DNA of 64,000 bases from Crambe crambe (GCA_963924555.1 OZ004583.1:6214582-6278581); one strand, 5' to 3'. Positions 43,311-56,048 are shown, counted from the stretch's first letter. Numbers and translations are program-made. The notes: generated by a model from the letters alone, not told the origin.

Positions 43311-43367
43311 GGGTTGATCAATCTGATGTGAGTAAAGAACCTTTTACTAAGCGATTGAGGCTTGAAG
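43311..43367 (+). CDS. Gene B exon: short segment with basic TKRLRLE
   Basis: After acceptor CCTGATTTAG (the same as in gene A) the exon encodes GVDQSDVSKEPFTKRLRLE, phase 1-1, before GTGAGG. It is NLS-like, as at 9506. Confidence 0.7.
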
Positions 43368-43502
43368 GTGAGGTTGAGCAAATCAAAGTGTATAAAGGAT
43401 AGTGTTCTATGCACTTATACTGCCACCTTATCATCTCATTGTTTAATTTCTCAATATTATATTGTCACCCCCTGACTTCTCATATGTCTTACAACCCTCC
43501 AG

Positions 43503-43615
43503 TCTCATCATCAGAAACCCTCACTCCCACTTGTCTCCCTGAAGGAGTCTCTGCTTCACCTCCAGCTCCTCCGCTACAACCTCATCCTTCATCACACCCA
43601 CCTAGCAACTCACAG
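43503..43615 (+). CDS. Gene B exon: proline/serine-rich segment
   Basis: It enters in phase 1 and leaves in phase 0. It reads SSSETLTPTCLPEGVSASPP and then PPLQPHPSSHPPSNSQ, between CCTCCAG and GTACGT. Composition resembles exon 9869 but the sequence is distinct. Confidence 0.65.
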
Positions 43616-44629
43616 GTACGTAAGTCACACACAAGCCGCGTACTGAATGACAAAGTTGTAAATTAAGTCCTGGAGCCATCTCATTGTTACTAGGGAAATG
43701 CAAGCACTGTGGGGCAAGTTCAGATTAGCCCAAGGTTATCACGCGAAGAAACTCCAATGATATAACTCCCTAGTGTGGGGCTCACTTCACTTGCTCCAAT
43801 TAGCTACTCACTGGATTCTTGCTGACTAGAGCAGTTTAAATGTGTTTTGTCATCACCTCTCTATGACTTTCTTTGTTTTGTGGAGATTGACTGCTCCCCT
43901 TCCCATTTCAATTTCTCCAACTGAACAACATTTCCAATCATGTGCACACTCCTGATAAATGGATTCTATACATGTACTAAAACTTTTGAAGAATAATCTG
44001 GACCCTTAAAGTTTCTTAATTCAAAATCACAATGGAGTAATGAAACTCCTGACTGCAGTGTGTGATTTTGGTGGCATTCGTAAAATATGCTTCACCCACA
44101 ATCTTTCTAACATACATTGCCCACAGGCATCACATGCCAGCCACACCCACCTGGTCTCTCGCTACCAGGTCCCTTTAGACCAACCTTGTGGACAAGGTGG
44201 TACCCTTTATAACCACGCTATAGCTAGAACTTTGCATAATATGCCGGCATAAGCATAATGCTGGAATGATAGGGTGTTTTTTGATACAGTGTGATACTGA
44301 TGTGAGTGATACTGATGTCCAACTTGTAGGTTGAATAAGCACCTTTGACCTTTAGAGGATTCCATAGAAACAATGTTACAATAATTATAATGAGATGCTA
44401 ATTATTATTGTGTTATAAATTAAGTGTGATATGTGAAGTGTGGGAGCATAACAGGGGATTTGAAAAGCATCATAATTGTGCAACGCCTGATTTCGTGTTC
44501 TACCCACTTCAATCTGATCAATATGACCAACTGCATACCTGTGGGATTGATAAGCTTCTCAGTGTATGGAAATGAATACTAGCCTGCACCCACAGAAAAT
44601 CTGTGGCAATCTTATTTTGCATTTGAAAT

Positions 44630-45000
44630 TGCATGCTATTGGGGCCGAGCTAAGCCATTCTCCGCTGGCCTAGGCTTACTGCAGTCTCCAGCCCCTTGCT
44701 TGTTTCTATCTTTGCCAGCCTGGCTAGGCTTACTGCAGTCGCAGTAGCTATTGACCTTTGAACCATATTTCTCTTTTTCTTTCTTCCTCCTTTCACCTCT
44801 TTGTAACGTAGGACTCTTAGAGTGTAAAGTTGAGTCAAGTCCATAGCTAGAAACTTGAGTGCTTGGGCATATCGAGCCGCTCCATGGCTCGATCCGTCCT
44901 TCCTTCTTTGCTTTGAATTTGCATGTTGCCATGAGTGACATGCATGCGCGTTACCTATTGACCTTTGAACCGTGACGGACATACATACAAGCTTTATAGA
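44630..45000 (+). other. Unrecognised GC-richer stretch
   Basis: It holds two copies of TATTGACCTTTGAACC (about 44750 and 44956) and CTAGGCTTACTGCAGTC twice. Both strands have open stretches but no codon pattern I trust. It may be a SINE-like or composite repeat inside a gene B intron. Confidence 0.3.
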
Positions 45001-45589
45001 TTATTATGTCAGACCACCTTATGATTGTGTGTGACTAAACTTTTTAAATGGTAGAGTTCTGCTCATATTTGCATTTGCTTTGCACACTCCCAGTAATCAG
45101 ATCATATTCATGTAGCAAAGGTTCTTGGAGCATGCACTACTACGATCCTTAAAGATAGACAATGGTGGTTAATTCTACTGGTCCCAAGGGTGGAGGCACA
45201 GTGCTGCTATCTATCGTAGTAGCATGCACAAATAGTTATACACAAGAGCATGACCTGCCTCGAGCTATGTTGCTACTTATCAACCTGGCGTACATTCACC
45301 ATAGTTCCCTTGATCCATTGCATGCTAACCTTGATTGTTACTATTGAAGTTGGTAAAGGGTTGACACAATTGAAAAGTTGCCACAGTTGATAGCTACTAC
45401 CTGACAGCTGCTGTTCTTTCACTGTTTATAATTTACTATCTTAGACAAAAGATCACCAAGTAGAGGATGACCTACTAGTTAGGTTATGACTACTCTCCAT
45501 ATAGCACTGCAGAGTAGTCATAATGATGGCATGAAACATGGTTAGTCTCATTTCGAATAATGGTGATTATGCTGTTTTACCATGTTTAG

Positions 45590-45662
45590 ATTTTATCAGC
45601 CTCCTCCTCCTCCTCCTCCTCCTCCTCCTCTTCCTGTGTTCCAAGTGGTGACACTGGTCAGA
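45590..45662 (+). CDS. Gene B exon: decayed Pro/Ser-rich copy with TCC repeat
   Basis: The acceptor CCATGTTTAG and the start ATTTTATCAGCC match exons 21933 and 52255, but the middle is reduced to about ten TCC/CCT triplets and ten bases are lost before the donor GTAAGT. The phase-0 to phase-1 frame remains open (ILSASSSSS... CVPSGDTGQ). It may be used to enter the TAZ1 exons. Confidence 0.4.
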
Positions 45663-45892
45663 GTAAGTGGTTGATAACATATTGTACACTCACTTAATTT
45701 CATTTCATTGCTTATGTTAATGACTTCACTATTAATATAAGACTTTTGTAGTTAAGACTCACCTGAAATGTGATTCTACCTGATTGAAAGTGATATGTTG
45801 TCCTTATTATGGTGTGCAGTCATGTACTACTAACCATGGTATGCACTACTGCCTTCTAACTAGTCATCATGTGTTCTACCATGTTACCACAG

Positions 45893-45930
45893 TTGACACA
45901 CCTACCATCACCAAGTACTTGGAGCCTCAG
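45893..45930 (+). pseudogene. Fragment of Death exon 1
   Basis: After TTACCACAG it reads DTPTITKYLEPQ, matching the start of Death domain 1 (LPNITKYIPQ). The rest is replaced by repeat sequence also found near 11790. The end phase does not fit the next exon, so it is probably skipped. Confidence 0.55.
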
Positions 45931-46093
45931 GTCCAAAGGTTGCTCGCTTATTCACTGTCACATCAAATGTTGCACATTGCCCTAGTATTACCTCCATGGT
46001 GCATATGAGGTCATCCCTACATTGCACACTCTCTGATACTTGATTTATCAATGCCAAACTACATACAATTCAACTCATCCACTCCTTCAATAG

Positions 46094-46282
46094 GTAATCC
46101 AGAGAAAAGGAAACAGATCCAACAGCAGCTGGTACTCTTGCTGCATGCTCACAAGTGTCAGAGGGAAGAGCAGGAACAGCAGATTAGTGGGAACTATACA
46201 CCGTGTTCACTGCCCCATTGCAAGACCATGAAGAATGTGTTGAAGCACATGACTTCCTGTCAAGATGGACGCAACTGTCAAT
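46094..46282 (+). CDS. Gene B exon: TAZ1 zinc finger, first part (CBP/p300 type)
   Basis: The phase 1-1 exon reads [29 protein letters not shown] and then [25 protein letters not shown]. This is the CBP/p300 TAZ1 signature. Zinc ligands of site 1 (H and C of HAHKC, then the Cys of YTPC and of PHC) and the first three of site 2 (H, C of KHMTSC, then C of RNC) are in place. TAZ1 binds activation domains of transcription factors such as HIF1A, STAT and p53 family members in animals. Here it stands among exons of a Death/GTPase gene. Confidence 0.93.
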
Positions 46283-46359
46283 GTGAGGGAATTACATTAA
46301 TACTACATGAAGTGAAATCCCTGTAAGAATAGTGTAATGTGTGACAAACTCACCTTTAG

Positions 46360-46473
46360 ATCCTCATTGTGCATCTTCACGGCAAATCATTACTCACTGG
46401 AACAACTGCCATCGTTCAGATTGTCCCGTCTGTCAGCCTATAAAGCATGCTAGTATGCAGCCCAAAAGACCAG
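46360..46473 (+). CDS. Gene B exon: TAZ1 zinc finger, second part
   Basis: The phase 1-1 exon after CACCTTTAG reads [30 protein letters not shown]. It supplies the last ligand of site 2 (PHC) and all of site 3 (H of THW, C of NNC, SDC, PVC). Together the two exons keep all twelve TAZ1 ligands and no stop. It is followed by [10 protein letters not shown] and donor GTCAGT. Confidence 0.93.
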
Positions 46474-46847
46474 GTCAGTTATAGATTACAAGGTCTCTCC
46501 TCTAGATCTTTCTGAGCTTCAGTTATAATCACCTCCACACCCTTTCATTATTACATGCCAGGGGTTTAACCTATAGCTCATGCACTGTTAACCAGCCGCA
46601 TATCTCATTTATAGTGATGCAGCTGCTTTATGATTGGCCAGGGTTCTATAAGCCTTCATAGACTTCATTATTCATTTTAAGGATAGACTAATCTGCAGGT
46701 GGGCGTAGCTATTGGGTGTGGTTTTTACTACTCGTGAGAGGAGGCTCCGGGCCTTAGTAAGATCAAAGTCCACCAGTTAGAAGAGGAAATTTGAACTTAA
46801 TAAGGACACAAATTCCATAGAGACAACCTCTTTTTGTTTCCTTCCAG

Positions 46848-46942
46848 ACCTTCCTCCAGGACTTCTTACTCCTTCTGGTTTTCCTCCGACACTTGATCCT
46901 ACGTTACAACCTCCTCCTTCACACCAACCACACCCACCTCAG
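46848..46942 (+). CDS. Gene B exon: proline-rich segment 1
   Basis: It enters in phase 1, leaves in phase 0 and reads DLPPGLLTPSGFPPTLDPTL, QPPPSHQPHPPQ. It is the counterpart of 9869 in gene A, shorter by eight codons. Confidence 0.75.
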
Positions 46943-49900
46943 GTAGGTCACACACCCCACTTCACTGGTCATCCATATGGTCTCTGCAGCTATAGCCCTG
47001 ATTTCATGTTCTATCCACTTCCAATATGCATACTTGTGAGATTGATAAGCTTCTCAGTATGATCATGCATATGGAAGTGGGGAAATTCCCTAAGTCCCAT
47101 ATATTATGACTGTGTGTGGCTAAACTTTGATAGAGTTCTGCTTATATTTGCTTTGCACGCTCCCAGTAATCAGATCATATTCATGTAGCAAAGGTTCTTG
47201 GAGCATACACTACTACAAAGACTTAATTTTATGCTATGTATGCTTAGATGTAGATAAGGTAACATTCTGAAGTCCCATACATTGTGTTGGCCATGACTGA
47301 GTCTTTGTAAGTACATGTATTTTCATACAAAGGTTTTTGTAGCATGAGTGAACTCCCTCTAATCTGGACCACGGAAATTAAACCACCCTATAAGGTCACT
47401 TGTAAATGTCCCAATATTTAAGTAGCTATTTCCAACACAAATCTACCCACAAAATGAGACCACCCCTCTAATCAGGACAGGTCCCAAGGGTAAGCATGAC
47501 AGTTTGCATATTGACAATATCCAAGTTCGGGCTAATAAGACTACATTCATGAGTTATGCATGCTCAAAGATTCTCATTCCATAGCAAATTTCAGACCCAC
47601 ACCATGCAATAAGGAAGGAAATTAAATTGGTTAATACGTTCCAAAATTGAACACATCTTATAAGAATCATATGACTTGAATATTGGGTCCCTAGCCCCCC
47701 TTTTTATAGTATTAGTGTGCTCTAATTAGAAATTAGCATATGATACTTACTGGTCTACACATTATGCATGTTTTGTCATCACCTCTCTATGACCATCTTT
47801 GTTTTGTGGAGATTGGCTGCTCTCTTTAAAAGTACAATGGAGTTGTGAAACTCCTAACCAGTGTGTGATTTTTATGGACATACATACATAAATTTAAGTG
47901 AATAATAGACTTCATGTCCAGTACTTATATGCCCACAGGCACCCATCAGGTGCCAACCACACCTACCTGATCTCTAAACTGAGACCAGGCCCCATCAGAC
48001 AAACTTACAAAAGTCCAGGCGGGAGGGAGGGATATAAAGTTCTAACCACTTCTGTATGCTACCCACTTCAATATAATTATGACACCAACTGCATACTGCA
48101 GACCACCTACGTATATGCTTGTGTGTGCTAGTAGAGTTCTGCTCATATTTGCTTGCACACTCCCAGTAATCAGATCATATTCATGTAGCAAAGGTTCTTG
48201 GAGCATACACTACTACAAAGACTTAAAGACAGACAATTCTATGCTATGTATGCTTAGATGTAGATAAGGTAACATTCTGAAGTCCCATACATTGTGTTGG
48301 CCATGACTGAGTCTTTGTAAGTACATGTATTTTCATACTCCTAATAAACTGGATCATGTTCATGTTACAAAGGTTTTTGTAGCATGAGTGAACTCCCTCT
48401 AATCTGGACCAAATTAGACCACCCTATAAGGTCACTTGTGAATGTCCCAATATTTAAGTAGCTATTTCCAACACAAATCTACCCACAAAATGAGACCACC
48501 CCTCTAATCAGGACAGGTCCCAAGGGTGGCCAGATAACTGTAAGTAGTACTTGAATAAACCGAATGCAGTGAATTTCTAGCCTATTTATATAGACACCTG
48601 GTTCCCTATTTTCAATCCTGGTGGGAGGGGGGAGGATGAGATCCAGTTGGGGGAGGGCGGAAATAAACCATACTTTTATTTCCGTCCATACCTTCATGAT
48701 GCTACCCCCAGTGCAATGTAACAGTTACTTAACCTCATAATGATTGCATACGAAAATGGGCCCAGTAACCATACAGTTGATTTTTTTTGATTTTTTTAGC
48801 ATCCTATGACAATGTCCCCCCCGCATGGTTGTGAGGAAAAATCCTGACCAGAAACATGAATGTCATTAACACTGGCCTAACCAGAGTTTTGGTTAACCAT
48901 TGGCTACAAACTCTTTTGCAAGTTTTACTAAATCAGCTGATATAAACCTTTTGTTCTACTGAGTCACAGTGTACATAGACCTGGTGAGTTCTTTGAGCAC
49001 AGAGTGCTTGGTCTAAAGGCTCTAGCTCTACAAGTGAGGAAACTTGCTGTGACTGCTGACCACAATAATGGTTACGTTACACTTTAGTGATTGCATACGT
49101 TACTCCTTATGAGACTTCCAGTTATACAAATTAAGGATTGGCTGTAAGCAAAGGCTAAATGTAAAATATGGCTTTATGTAATTAACCTCATAATAAGGCC
49201 CATTAGAATAATTATTCCATTCCATAGATACAACAGATTTCCTATAATCCCATTGCAGTCACACCTGTGACCACTACTTTCAGCCTTAATCAAAATGGGA
49301 ACATAGCTCCATCACATATTAGTTTTTTTAAGTGAGCGAGCTTTTATGGTGGTCATAGCTATGGCTTGGGTATCTTTCAGCTTTCTCAGCCTACTTTTGA
49401 CTTTGTAGCTTCTGTTCTTAAGGCTTTCTTGCAGGCTCTGCTAGATGATCTTGAGCTTTGTACCCTCTGGTCTCGCTATTTATGGCTTTCATGTTGGTTT
49501 TCTTCCCTATTTTCTGTTATTATAACATGCCTGGTCTTCAGCTTGGCTCTCCTGCTTTCTCACAACTCAGAGTCTTAACTCGACTTTGTAGCTTCTGTTA
49601 TTCGCTATTTAAGGCTCACTCTTGCTGTTCAGACATTCATAAAATCTTGAGGTTGTGCACTCTGCTCTCACTGTTTGCTCTCAGACAGTTGTTAACTTGC
49701 CCAGCCTGCTGTTACTTTCTCACTTATACATACATGTACATGTGGCTTGGTCATGTGCATGTGTATAACTATTTGCACGCGCTACTAATAATGTACCACC
49801 ATAGTTGCCTTCAGCACTAAAAAGTACACAGTTATGAATGAGAGACTCAAGGGATGGACATAACATAATTACATGTACACTGTGCACATCATATTGCTCA

Positions 49901-49970
49901 CTTATGAAGTTGAGCAGGCTGTAATAACTTAACTGTCTATGTATGTCACATGACTTTAAACTTGTTACAG
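46943..49970 (+). repeat. Gene B intron filled with dispersed repeats
   Basis: It contains two copies of the module described at 11820 (47320-47510 and 48350-48545), TCATATTCATGTAGCAAAGG blocks shared with 20530, 45110 and 51270, and a stretch at 49320-49880 absent from gene A. No exon was recognised. Confidence 0.6.
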
Positions 49971-50201
49971 ATCTCCCTCCAACCTACTCACTTCACTGGA
50001 CGTATGCCTCCTTCATACTCCTCCCTACTCACCTCACCACCTTCCTCATTCTCCACTCAACACCCGTCCCTTCCACCACACCCTCAGGGCCCAACTCCTC
50101 CCACTTACTCCCACCCACAGCAGATTCCACCCACCCAATTAGTGAGGCCCACACCGCATATCACTCAGTGGACCAATCCACCACCTTTCATCAGAAAAGA
50201 G
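49971..50201 (+). CDS. Gene B exon: proline/serine-rich segment 2
   Basis: A 77-codon phase 0-0 exon starting ISLQPTHFTGRMPPSYSSLL and ending TNPPPFIRKE. It is the counterpart of 13755, with an in-frame loss of 15 codons near the end. Confidence 0.75.
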
Positions 50202-51894
50202 GTCAGTCAACAAATTCACAAAGAAATTCCAATGATAGAACGGAAATATATAAATCTCTTCCTAGTATGGGACTCACTTTACTCACCACAATGGACCATA
50301 TACAAAATTGTATTTTTTCATTTGGTAATTCATTGCCTTTTCATTCCTTTTTCACATAATATTCGTGCTATGAAATGTTAACATTTTGGTGAACACATGA
50401 AAAGTGTAGTAAATATTATGAGTTTTCATGGGTTCCAAACTAGTAGTGTTGTAATGGGTCTAGGGGGTTCAATATTCAAACCATAACAGTAGCCATAATG
50501 ATAATATCACTAATAGGTGACTACATTCATGAGTTGTGCATGCTCAAAGATTTACTTTCCCCATAGCAAAATTGACAACTGACCCAGCCATGCATAACTC
50601 AACCAAGGCATTGCTTTTGTGAAATTGAATACATCTTAGGAAGTATAAGACTTGAATATAGAGTCCCTAGCCCCCTTTTGGTGTGCTCCAATTAGGAATT
50701 TTCACATGCTACTCACTAGATTCTGAATAATTATGCTGGCTAGAGCAGTTTAAATGTGTTGTGTTATCACCTCTCTATGACCTTTGGTTTGTGGAGATTG
50801 GCTGCTCCAAAAGTGCAATGGAGTTGGAGTAGTGAAACTCCTGACCAGTGTATGATTTTTGTGACATACATACATAATAATTCTAACATGCATTGTGATG
50901 CTTCCACAGTATTAGCTCCTATAGGGAATAGACTTCATGTCCAGTGATTATATGCATGCCCACAGGCCAACCACACCTACCTGAAACCAGGCCCCATCAG
51001 ACAAACTTACAAAGTTCGGGAGGGAGGGAGGGGTATATAAAGTTGTACCCTTTATAACCACTTCCATGTGCTCGCACGTGTGCAAGTATTCCACCAATAT
51101 TAAATCCACCAAGTTTTAATTTTTCCTGAATGAGAGCAATCCATTAAATTTAATTTCTGCCAATATTTCCGGCCATACAGTATATGTCAGACCACCTACG
51201 TACATGTTTGTGTGTGCTAAACTAGTATTAGAGTTCTGCTTATATTTGCTTGCACACTCCCAGTAATCAGATCATATTCATGTAGCAAAGGTTCTTGGAG
51301 CATACACTACTACAAAGAGACAATGGTGGTTAATAATGTAGATAAGGCAACATTCTGAAGTCCCATACAGTGTGTTGGCCATAACTGAGTACATGTATTT
51401 TCATACTCCTGATAACTGGATCCTGATTTCATGTTACAAATGTTTTTGGAACATATGTGCTATATCCCTCTAATCTGGACCCCTGAAATTTGGGTCACTT
51501 GCCACCCCTGTAACCAGGACAAGTCCCAAGGGTCACCAGATAACTGGAAGTAGTAATAGACACAGAACATAAACCCAAGACACCTGGTTCCCTATTTTCA
51601 ATCCAGGACGAGGTTGGTGGGAGGGGGGAGGAGGAGATCCTTATACATAATAAATCAAGTTGTAATGGAAAAGCTTTAAGTTATGAATGAGAGACTGAAG
51701 GGATGGACATAATTACATGTACACTGTCCACATCATGTGGAAATACAACGTCGAAATACATTGTACATTTCATAAAGTATAAAGTATAAGTTTTGAGATA
51801 TTGGAAATAATTAAAACATACACAGAATGAAATTAGAAATAGTATAACTTGGTGGTCTATGTATGACACATGACTTCAATCAAACTTGTTACAG

Positions 51895-52158
51895 GTGTCC
51901 CTCCAACCTACTCACTTCACTGGACGTATGCCTCCTTCACTCACCTCACCACCTTCCTCATTCTCCATTCAACCCCTGTCCCTTCCACCACACCCACAGG
52001 GCCCGACTCATCCCACCCACATCAACCCATTCTCACAGTTCCCACTCCAGACTCCATCCACCCAATTAGTGAGGTCTGCACCAACTTCCTTTTCCTCTCC
52101 AGTTGACTCTGCTCTCTTCCAGCAAAACCCTCAGTGGACCAATCCACCACTTTCAGAG
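51895..52158 (+). CDS. Gene B exon: proline-rich segment 3
   Basis: An 88-codon phase 0-0 exon starting VSLQPTHFTGRMPPSLTSPP, nearly identical to 21574-21837. Confidence 0.75.
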
Positions 52159-52254
52159 GTCAGTCAATAAGTCAATTGTTGTCTGTTGACATTTTTATGG
52201 ATATTTCATGTCTTCAAGTAGGAAGATTCAAGTTACTGTTTTACCATAATTTAG

Positions 52255-52468
52255 GTTTTATCAGCCCCAAGACCTCCAGTCACTCTATCACACTCGACAC
52301 TGATATCACCATCACCAAACACAACTCCACTAACCACACCCCATCTAAATATGGCACCTGAGACCTCCCGTACTTCCACTCTTCCTCCTCAACCTCATTC
52401 TCCTACTTCTCCTTCTCCTCCTTCTCCTCCTGTGTTCCAAGTGGTGACACCAGTCCATCCTGATCAGA
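52255..52468 (+). CDS. Gene B exon: proline/serine/threonine-rich segment 4
   Basis: Phase 0 in, phase 1 out. It starts VLSAPRPPVTLSHSTLISPS and ends FQVVTPVHPDQ. It is the counterpart of 21933. Confidence 0.7.
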
Positions 52469-52781
52469 GTAAGTGGTTGATAAAATTATCACTTTTTTGA
52501 AGTATCATTACCTTTTACCAATTATGTTCATGACTTCCCTAAAAGTTATAAAGCTTTGTTATTTAAGAGTCACCTGAAATGCTCATAATTGGAAGAGCTG
52601 AGAGTCTCCCTATATGGTGTACTATCCCTACTGTAAATTGGGAAATTTTCACTGTTAAGAATAATTCACAGTTTGCTGGAACAACGAAAATTAAACACGT
52701 GAAATTTTTTTTTTCAATGGATTATTAAAACATTGAAAATGTACAGTAGGAAGCACATTGCATACTAGTTGCATTGCAGTC

Positions 52782-53100
52782 ATGTCTCTCCTCAAGTATT
52801 TGAAGCAGAAGGATGGTCTTCCAGATCCCTAGGGATCTTTGTCTGATGCTGTTCCTTCCCGGGCTATTGCTCGAGTGAATGGTGAAGTAGAGGCAGAGTT
52901 AGTTCGAGATATTCATCCTACAATCGTTCCCGATTTCTTCACTGCCACCGCATACCTGTCCTTTTCATTAGTTGGCTCCCTCTCACACTCTAGCGTTTCA
53001 CCTAGACTGGCATCCCATTGTCACAGTACATATAGCCACGAACACAGTAAGTTATCTAGAACTCTGTGCACTTGCCACCATTTTTCTCCAGCTGGATAAA
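52782..53100 (+). pseudogene. Relic of an inserted gene starting MSLLKYLKQKDGLPDP
   Basis: ATG at 52782 opens 16 codons to TAG (52830-52832); beyond it the same frame reads SLSDAVPSRAIARVNGEVEA, EL. The start (MSLLxxxxxxxGLPDPxGxLS then VPSxAI) resembles a recurrent N-terminus of repetitive sponge and cnidarian genes, from memory. It replaces the 28-bp minisatellite position of gene A. Function unknown. Confidence 0.45.
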
Positions 53101-53596
53101 TTTTTCTCTACCTTCATCTGTGGTCTGTCTTTCTATTCCAACAACAATAGAAGACAGATATCAGCTAAAGTGTTCAGGTTCTTCAGCATCTCCTTGTCAT
53201 GCAGTTATGATCCCATATCTTCCTTAGGGGTGTGTATCAAGAGAACTATGTAAATGTGTTGCACATACTTTCAGTGTACACACATCAAAGTTAAACTTGC
53301 TAATATTACATACACAAATCACATGTAACCAAGGTCTAAAATAATAGTGACATCAAGACTTCCTGCCCCCCTATAACCTCACAAACCTCCCTATAATTCC
53401 TCCCCCCACATAAAATCCTGAAGTACTATTCCTATATGGTGTGGAGTGAAGTACAGTGTGTAGTAATGTACTATCCCTATGTTTAGTGAGCAGTGATGTA
53501 CTAACCATGGTATGCACTGCAATGGTGAACTGTCTGGTATTATGTTCTGACTGAATCATGTAGTGATCATGTGTTCTATTTTGTGTTCCCATGCAG

Positions 53597-53839
53597 TCTC
53601 ACAGTTGACACTACCTAACATCACCAAGTACATCCCACAAATACTGGAGATAAAGGCAGCATCATTGAAACAATGGTTATCAGTGAAAGATGTTCCTGCA
53701 TCTAGTGTTGAATTGGTTCTCAATGCCTGGCTAGCAGGAAAGGGAGCACCTTCTTCCTGGAGGAGACTTATTTGGGCTCTCGATATAATAGAAGGGAGTG
53801 TTGCTGATAACATCAGAAAGTTTGCTGAGCCACCACAAG
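53597..53839 (+). CDS. Gene B exon: Death-like domain 1
   Basis: An 80-codon phase 1-1 exon with LPNITKYIPQILEIKAASLK, SSWRRLIWALDIIEG and VADNIRKFAEPPQ. Compared with gene A it lacks eight codons and differs at about 22 others. Confidence 0.7.
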
Positions 53840-54116
53840 GTATGATCACCGTGCATGACTGTATTGTTAGCTGATATTATTATAGCCCAGAGTTCAGGTC
53901 TCTCTGTGTGTGACCTGATGTGTGTGACCTGACTTTATCTTGGAAGTCCTGAGAAAGTTGCATAAGTTTAAACATTGTTGAAACATGTCATGGTGATGAT
54001 CATCTGGAAGAGTCCATTGCCAAGATAACTTTATTTTGCCATCATGACCCCTTATATTAATGCCCACCTATAGATACTACATAGTAATTTGTAATGGAGG
54101 AGCTCAATTTTCATTA

Positions 54117-54292
54117 CAGTGGAACCTCCGAGTAAAGGACACTTTGGGATCAGCCACTTTGTTTTTGCAGAGAGGTTATCCTTTTCTCGCAGGTTAAAAA
54201 TGTACTAATGCTATGGGAAAGGGGCCCAAAAGAGCATCCTTTGTCGGGAGGTTGTCCTTTTCTTGGAGGGTCCTTTATTGGAGGTTCCACTG
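54117..54292 (+). mobile_element. Pogo/Tigger-like MITE with TA target duplication
   Basis: The counterpart of 24119-24294 at the same intron position, with CAGTGGAACCTCC ends and TA flanks. Confidence 0.9.
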
Positions 54293-54933
54293 TACAACTT
54301 TTGCAGATTGACCATCTAGTATTTTAACAAATCTTGGCACCTACCCCTTATGCAGCAGGCTATATTCATACATATGTGTTTGTGTGTTCTGGTTTTCTTG
54401 CCGCTCTGACTATAGTCAATTTATGCTCACCATACTTAAAACTCGACCTCTATGTATGCCTACATTTGTATCAAATATCAATCCAGCTAATTGCTGCACA
54501 GTACTCTAAATAATGTGCACCCAGAATGAAAATGGCAAGGCTGAGCAATTAACAGTCACTTAAAACTTAATCAACTGCAGATTCAGTACTGACAATTAGT
54601 ATCAGTACCCAGTCAGGTGGCACTGGTAGGAAGATTTGAGTATTTATTTTAATTTCCATTTTCATATTTTAAGATCCACAAAAAAGTTCTACTCCTTGAA
54701 AATAAAATGCTACACAATATGAACTCTATGAGCTCTATACTTTGCCTCCATGCATTATCTTATGAGAAATGTTTGCATGAGACATACAAGGATGACTGCA
54801 TGAGCATATGCAGACTTCACTAAGTCTTGATGAGTGTGATTCATTCATACATGCAGCCATCTGAATAGCACCTAACCTGCATGGTTGTACTTTATGATCC
54901 ATGTCATGCAACATGCTGTGTTTACTCCTGTAG

Positions 54934-55209
54934 AATCCACCTTGAGTGTAGAGAATGTAGCAGCAGTACTCATGCAGATAGAGGGAGATGTGTCATCAGT
55001 GCTAAATAAACAGAAGTATTCTATTGGTGGCTGTCCTCGGTCTGTTTGCTCCCGCATCTCATCCCTAAGTGGAGAGGAGAAGATACGAGCTGTTGCCTCT
55101 CTTTACATAACCAGTCATGGTTGTCCCTCTTGGAAGTTATTATCCCTACTGCTCTATGAAGTTGGAGAGATGAAGGCTGCTGAGAGTGCCATGACTAACT
55201 TCTCAAAAG
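54934..55209 (+). CDS. Gene B exon: Death-like domain 2
   Basis: A 91-codon phase 1-1 exon starting ESTLSVENVAAVLMQIEGDV and ending AAESAMTNFSK. The counterpart of 24718 with nine replacements. Confidence 0.65.
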
Positions 55210-55381
55210 GTCAGGGAACGACAGTAAGCTACCATATTGCAAGAATTTTTCATGGGATAAGATTTTTTGCAGATTTTGTGGTATTCAATTTAGTGCTATA
55301 TGAAATAAAGTGATGAGTATGACATACGTAGTCATCACTATTCCTGGGCATACACTTGAGGCTACTTTTTCCTCTTAGCAG

Positions 55382-55633
55382 ATCCAACATTTACTGCTGA
55401 GTTGTTAAGTGAGGTATTAAAGGAGGTGGAGGACTGGGAGACCATATCAAAGTACATGGGGATCGTTGACCATGCTATGTCACAGATTGAGTCTGCACAT
55501 GATCAGAAAGGAGCCCTCGTTCATCACCTAGTCCATGTGTGTCCCTATGTGACCTGGGGGAATGTGGTGACAGCACTGTCTCACTGTGGGGAGGAGATTG
55601 CAGCTGAACAGGCATCAAAGTACCTTCCTAATG
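55382..55633 (+). CDS. Gene B exon: Death-like domain 3
   Basis: An 83-codon phase 1-1 exon starting DPTFTAELLSEVLKEVEDWE. It keeps the TAGCAG tandem acceptor of gene A. Confidence 0.7.
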
Positions 55634-56048
55634 GTGAGAGATACATTTCTTGTTGATACTTTGTAAGCTAACAGTGTAAGAAATTCTAGTAGTATTGACA
55701 TGATCCATATAGGATCCAGGAATGTAATGATCTTGATGTGAGTGGCTGGCTATAGTTTAGAAACTCTGAGTTGTCTTTTGACTTATCCAGTGAAATCTAA
55801 GTGGACTATATCTTTTTGGTATGACCATGTGACCACTAGAATCTCATTAGCCTATATAACCTAAGGAATGGGATTCCTATAAAATTTCTCATATGCATAA
55901 TAATAGTAGCATTAATAGCATTCATACTTATCTAATATCAGAACTGATACTTAGAATTATAGTTCCTGGAGTTTTAAAAAGTTAGGCCCTGCATACGTAC
56001 ATTGCATGCTTAGAATCCCGACTAAGTAATATTATTATTCTCTTTTAG

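Noticed and set aside
44636..44982. Two overlapping open frames of about 100 codons on the - strand
   Set aside because: The composition is basic and repetitive, there is no family resemblance, and the underlying DNA contains repeated words.
45893..45930. Use of the Death exon 1 fragment as a real exon before TAZ1
   Set aside because: It enters in phase 1 but ends in phase 0 at GTCC, which does not fit the TAZ1 exon (phase 1). Skipping it gives an intact frame.
49366..49820. Open frames rich in Leu/Phe/Cys on the + strand
   Set aside because: They arise from T-rich low-complexity DNA (CTTTCTC, TTCTGTT words). There are no motifs and the segment is absent from gene A.
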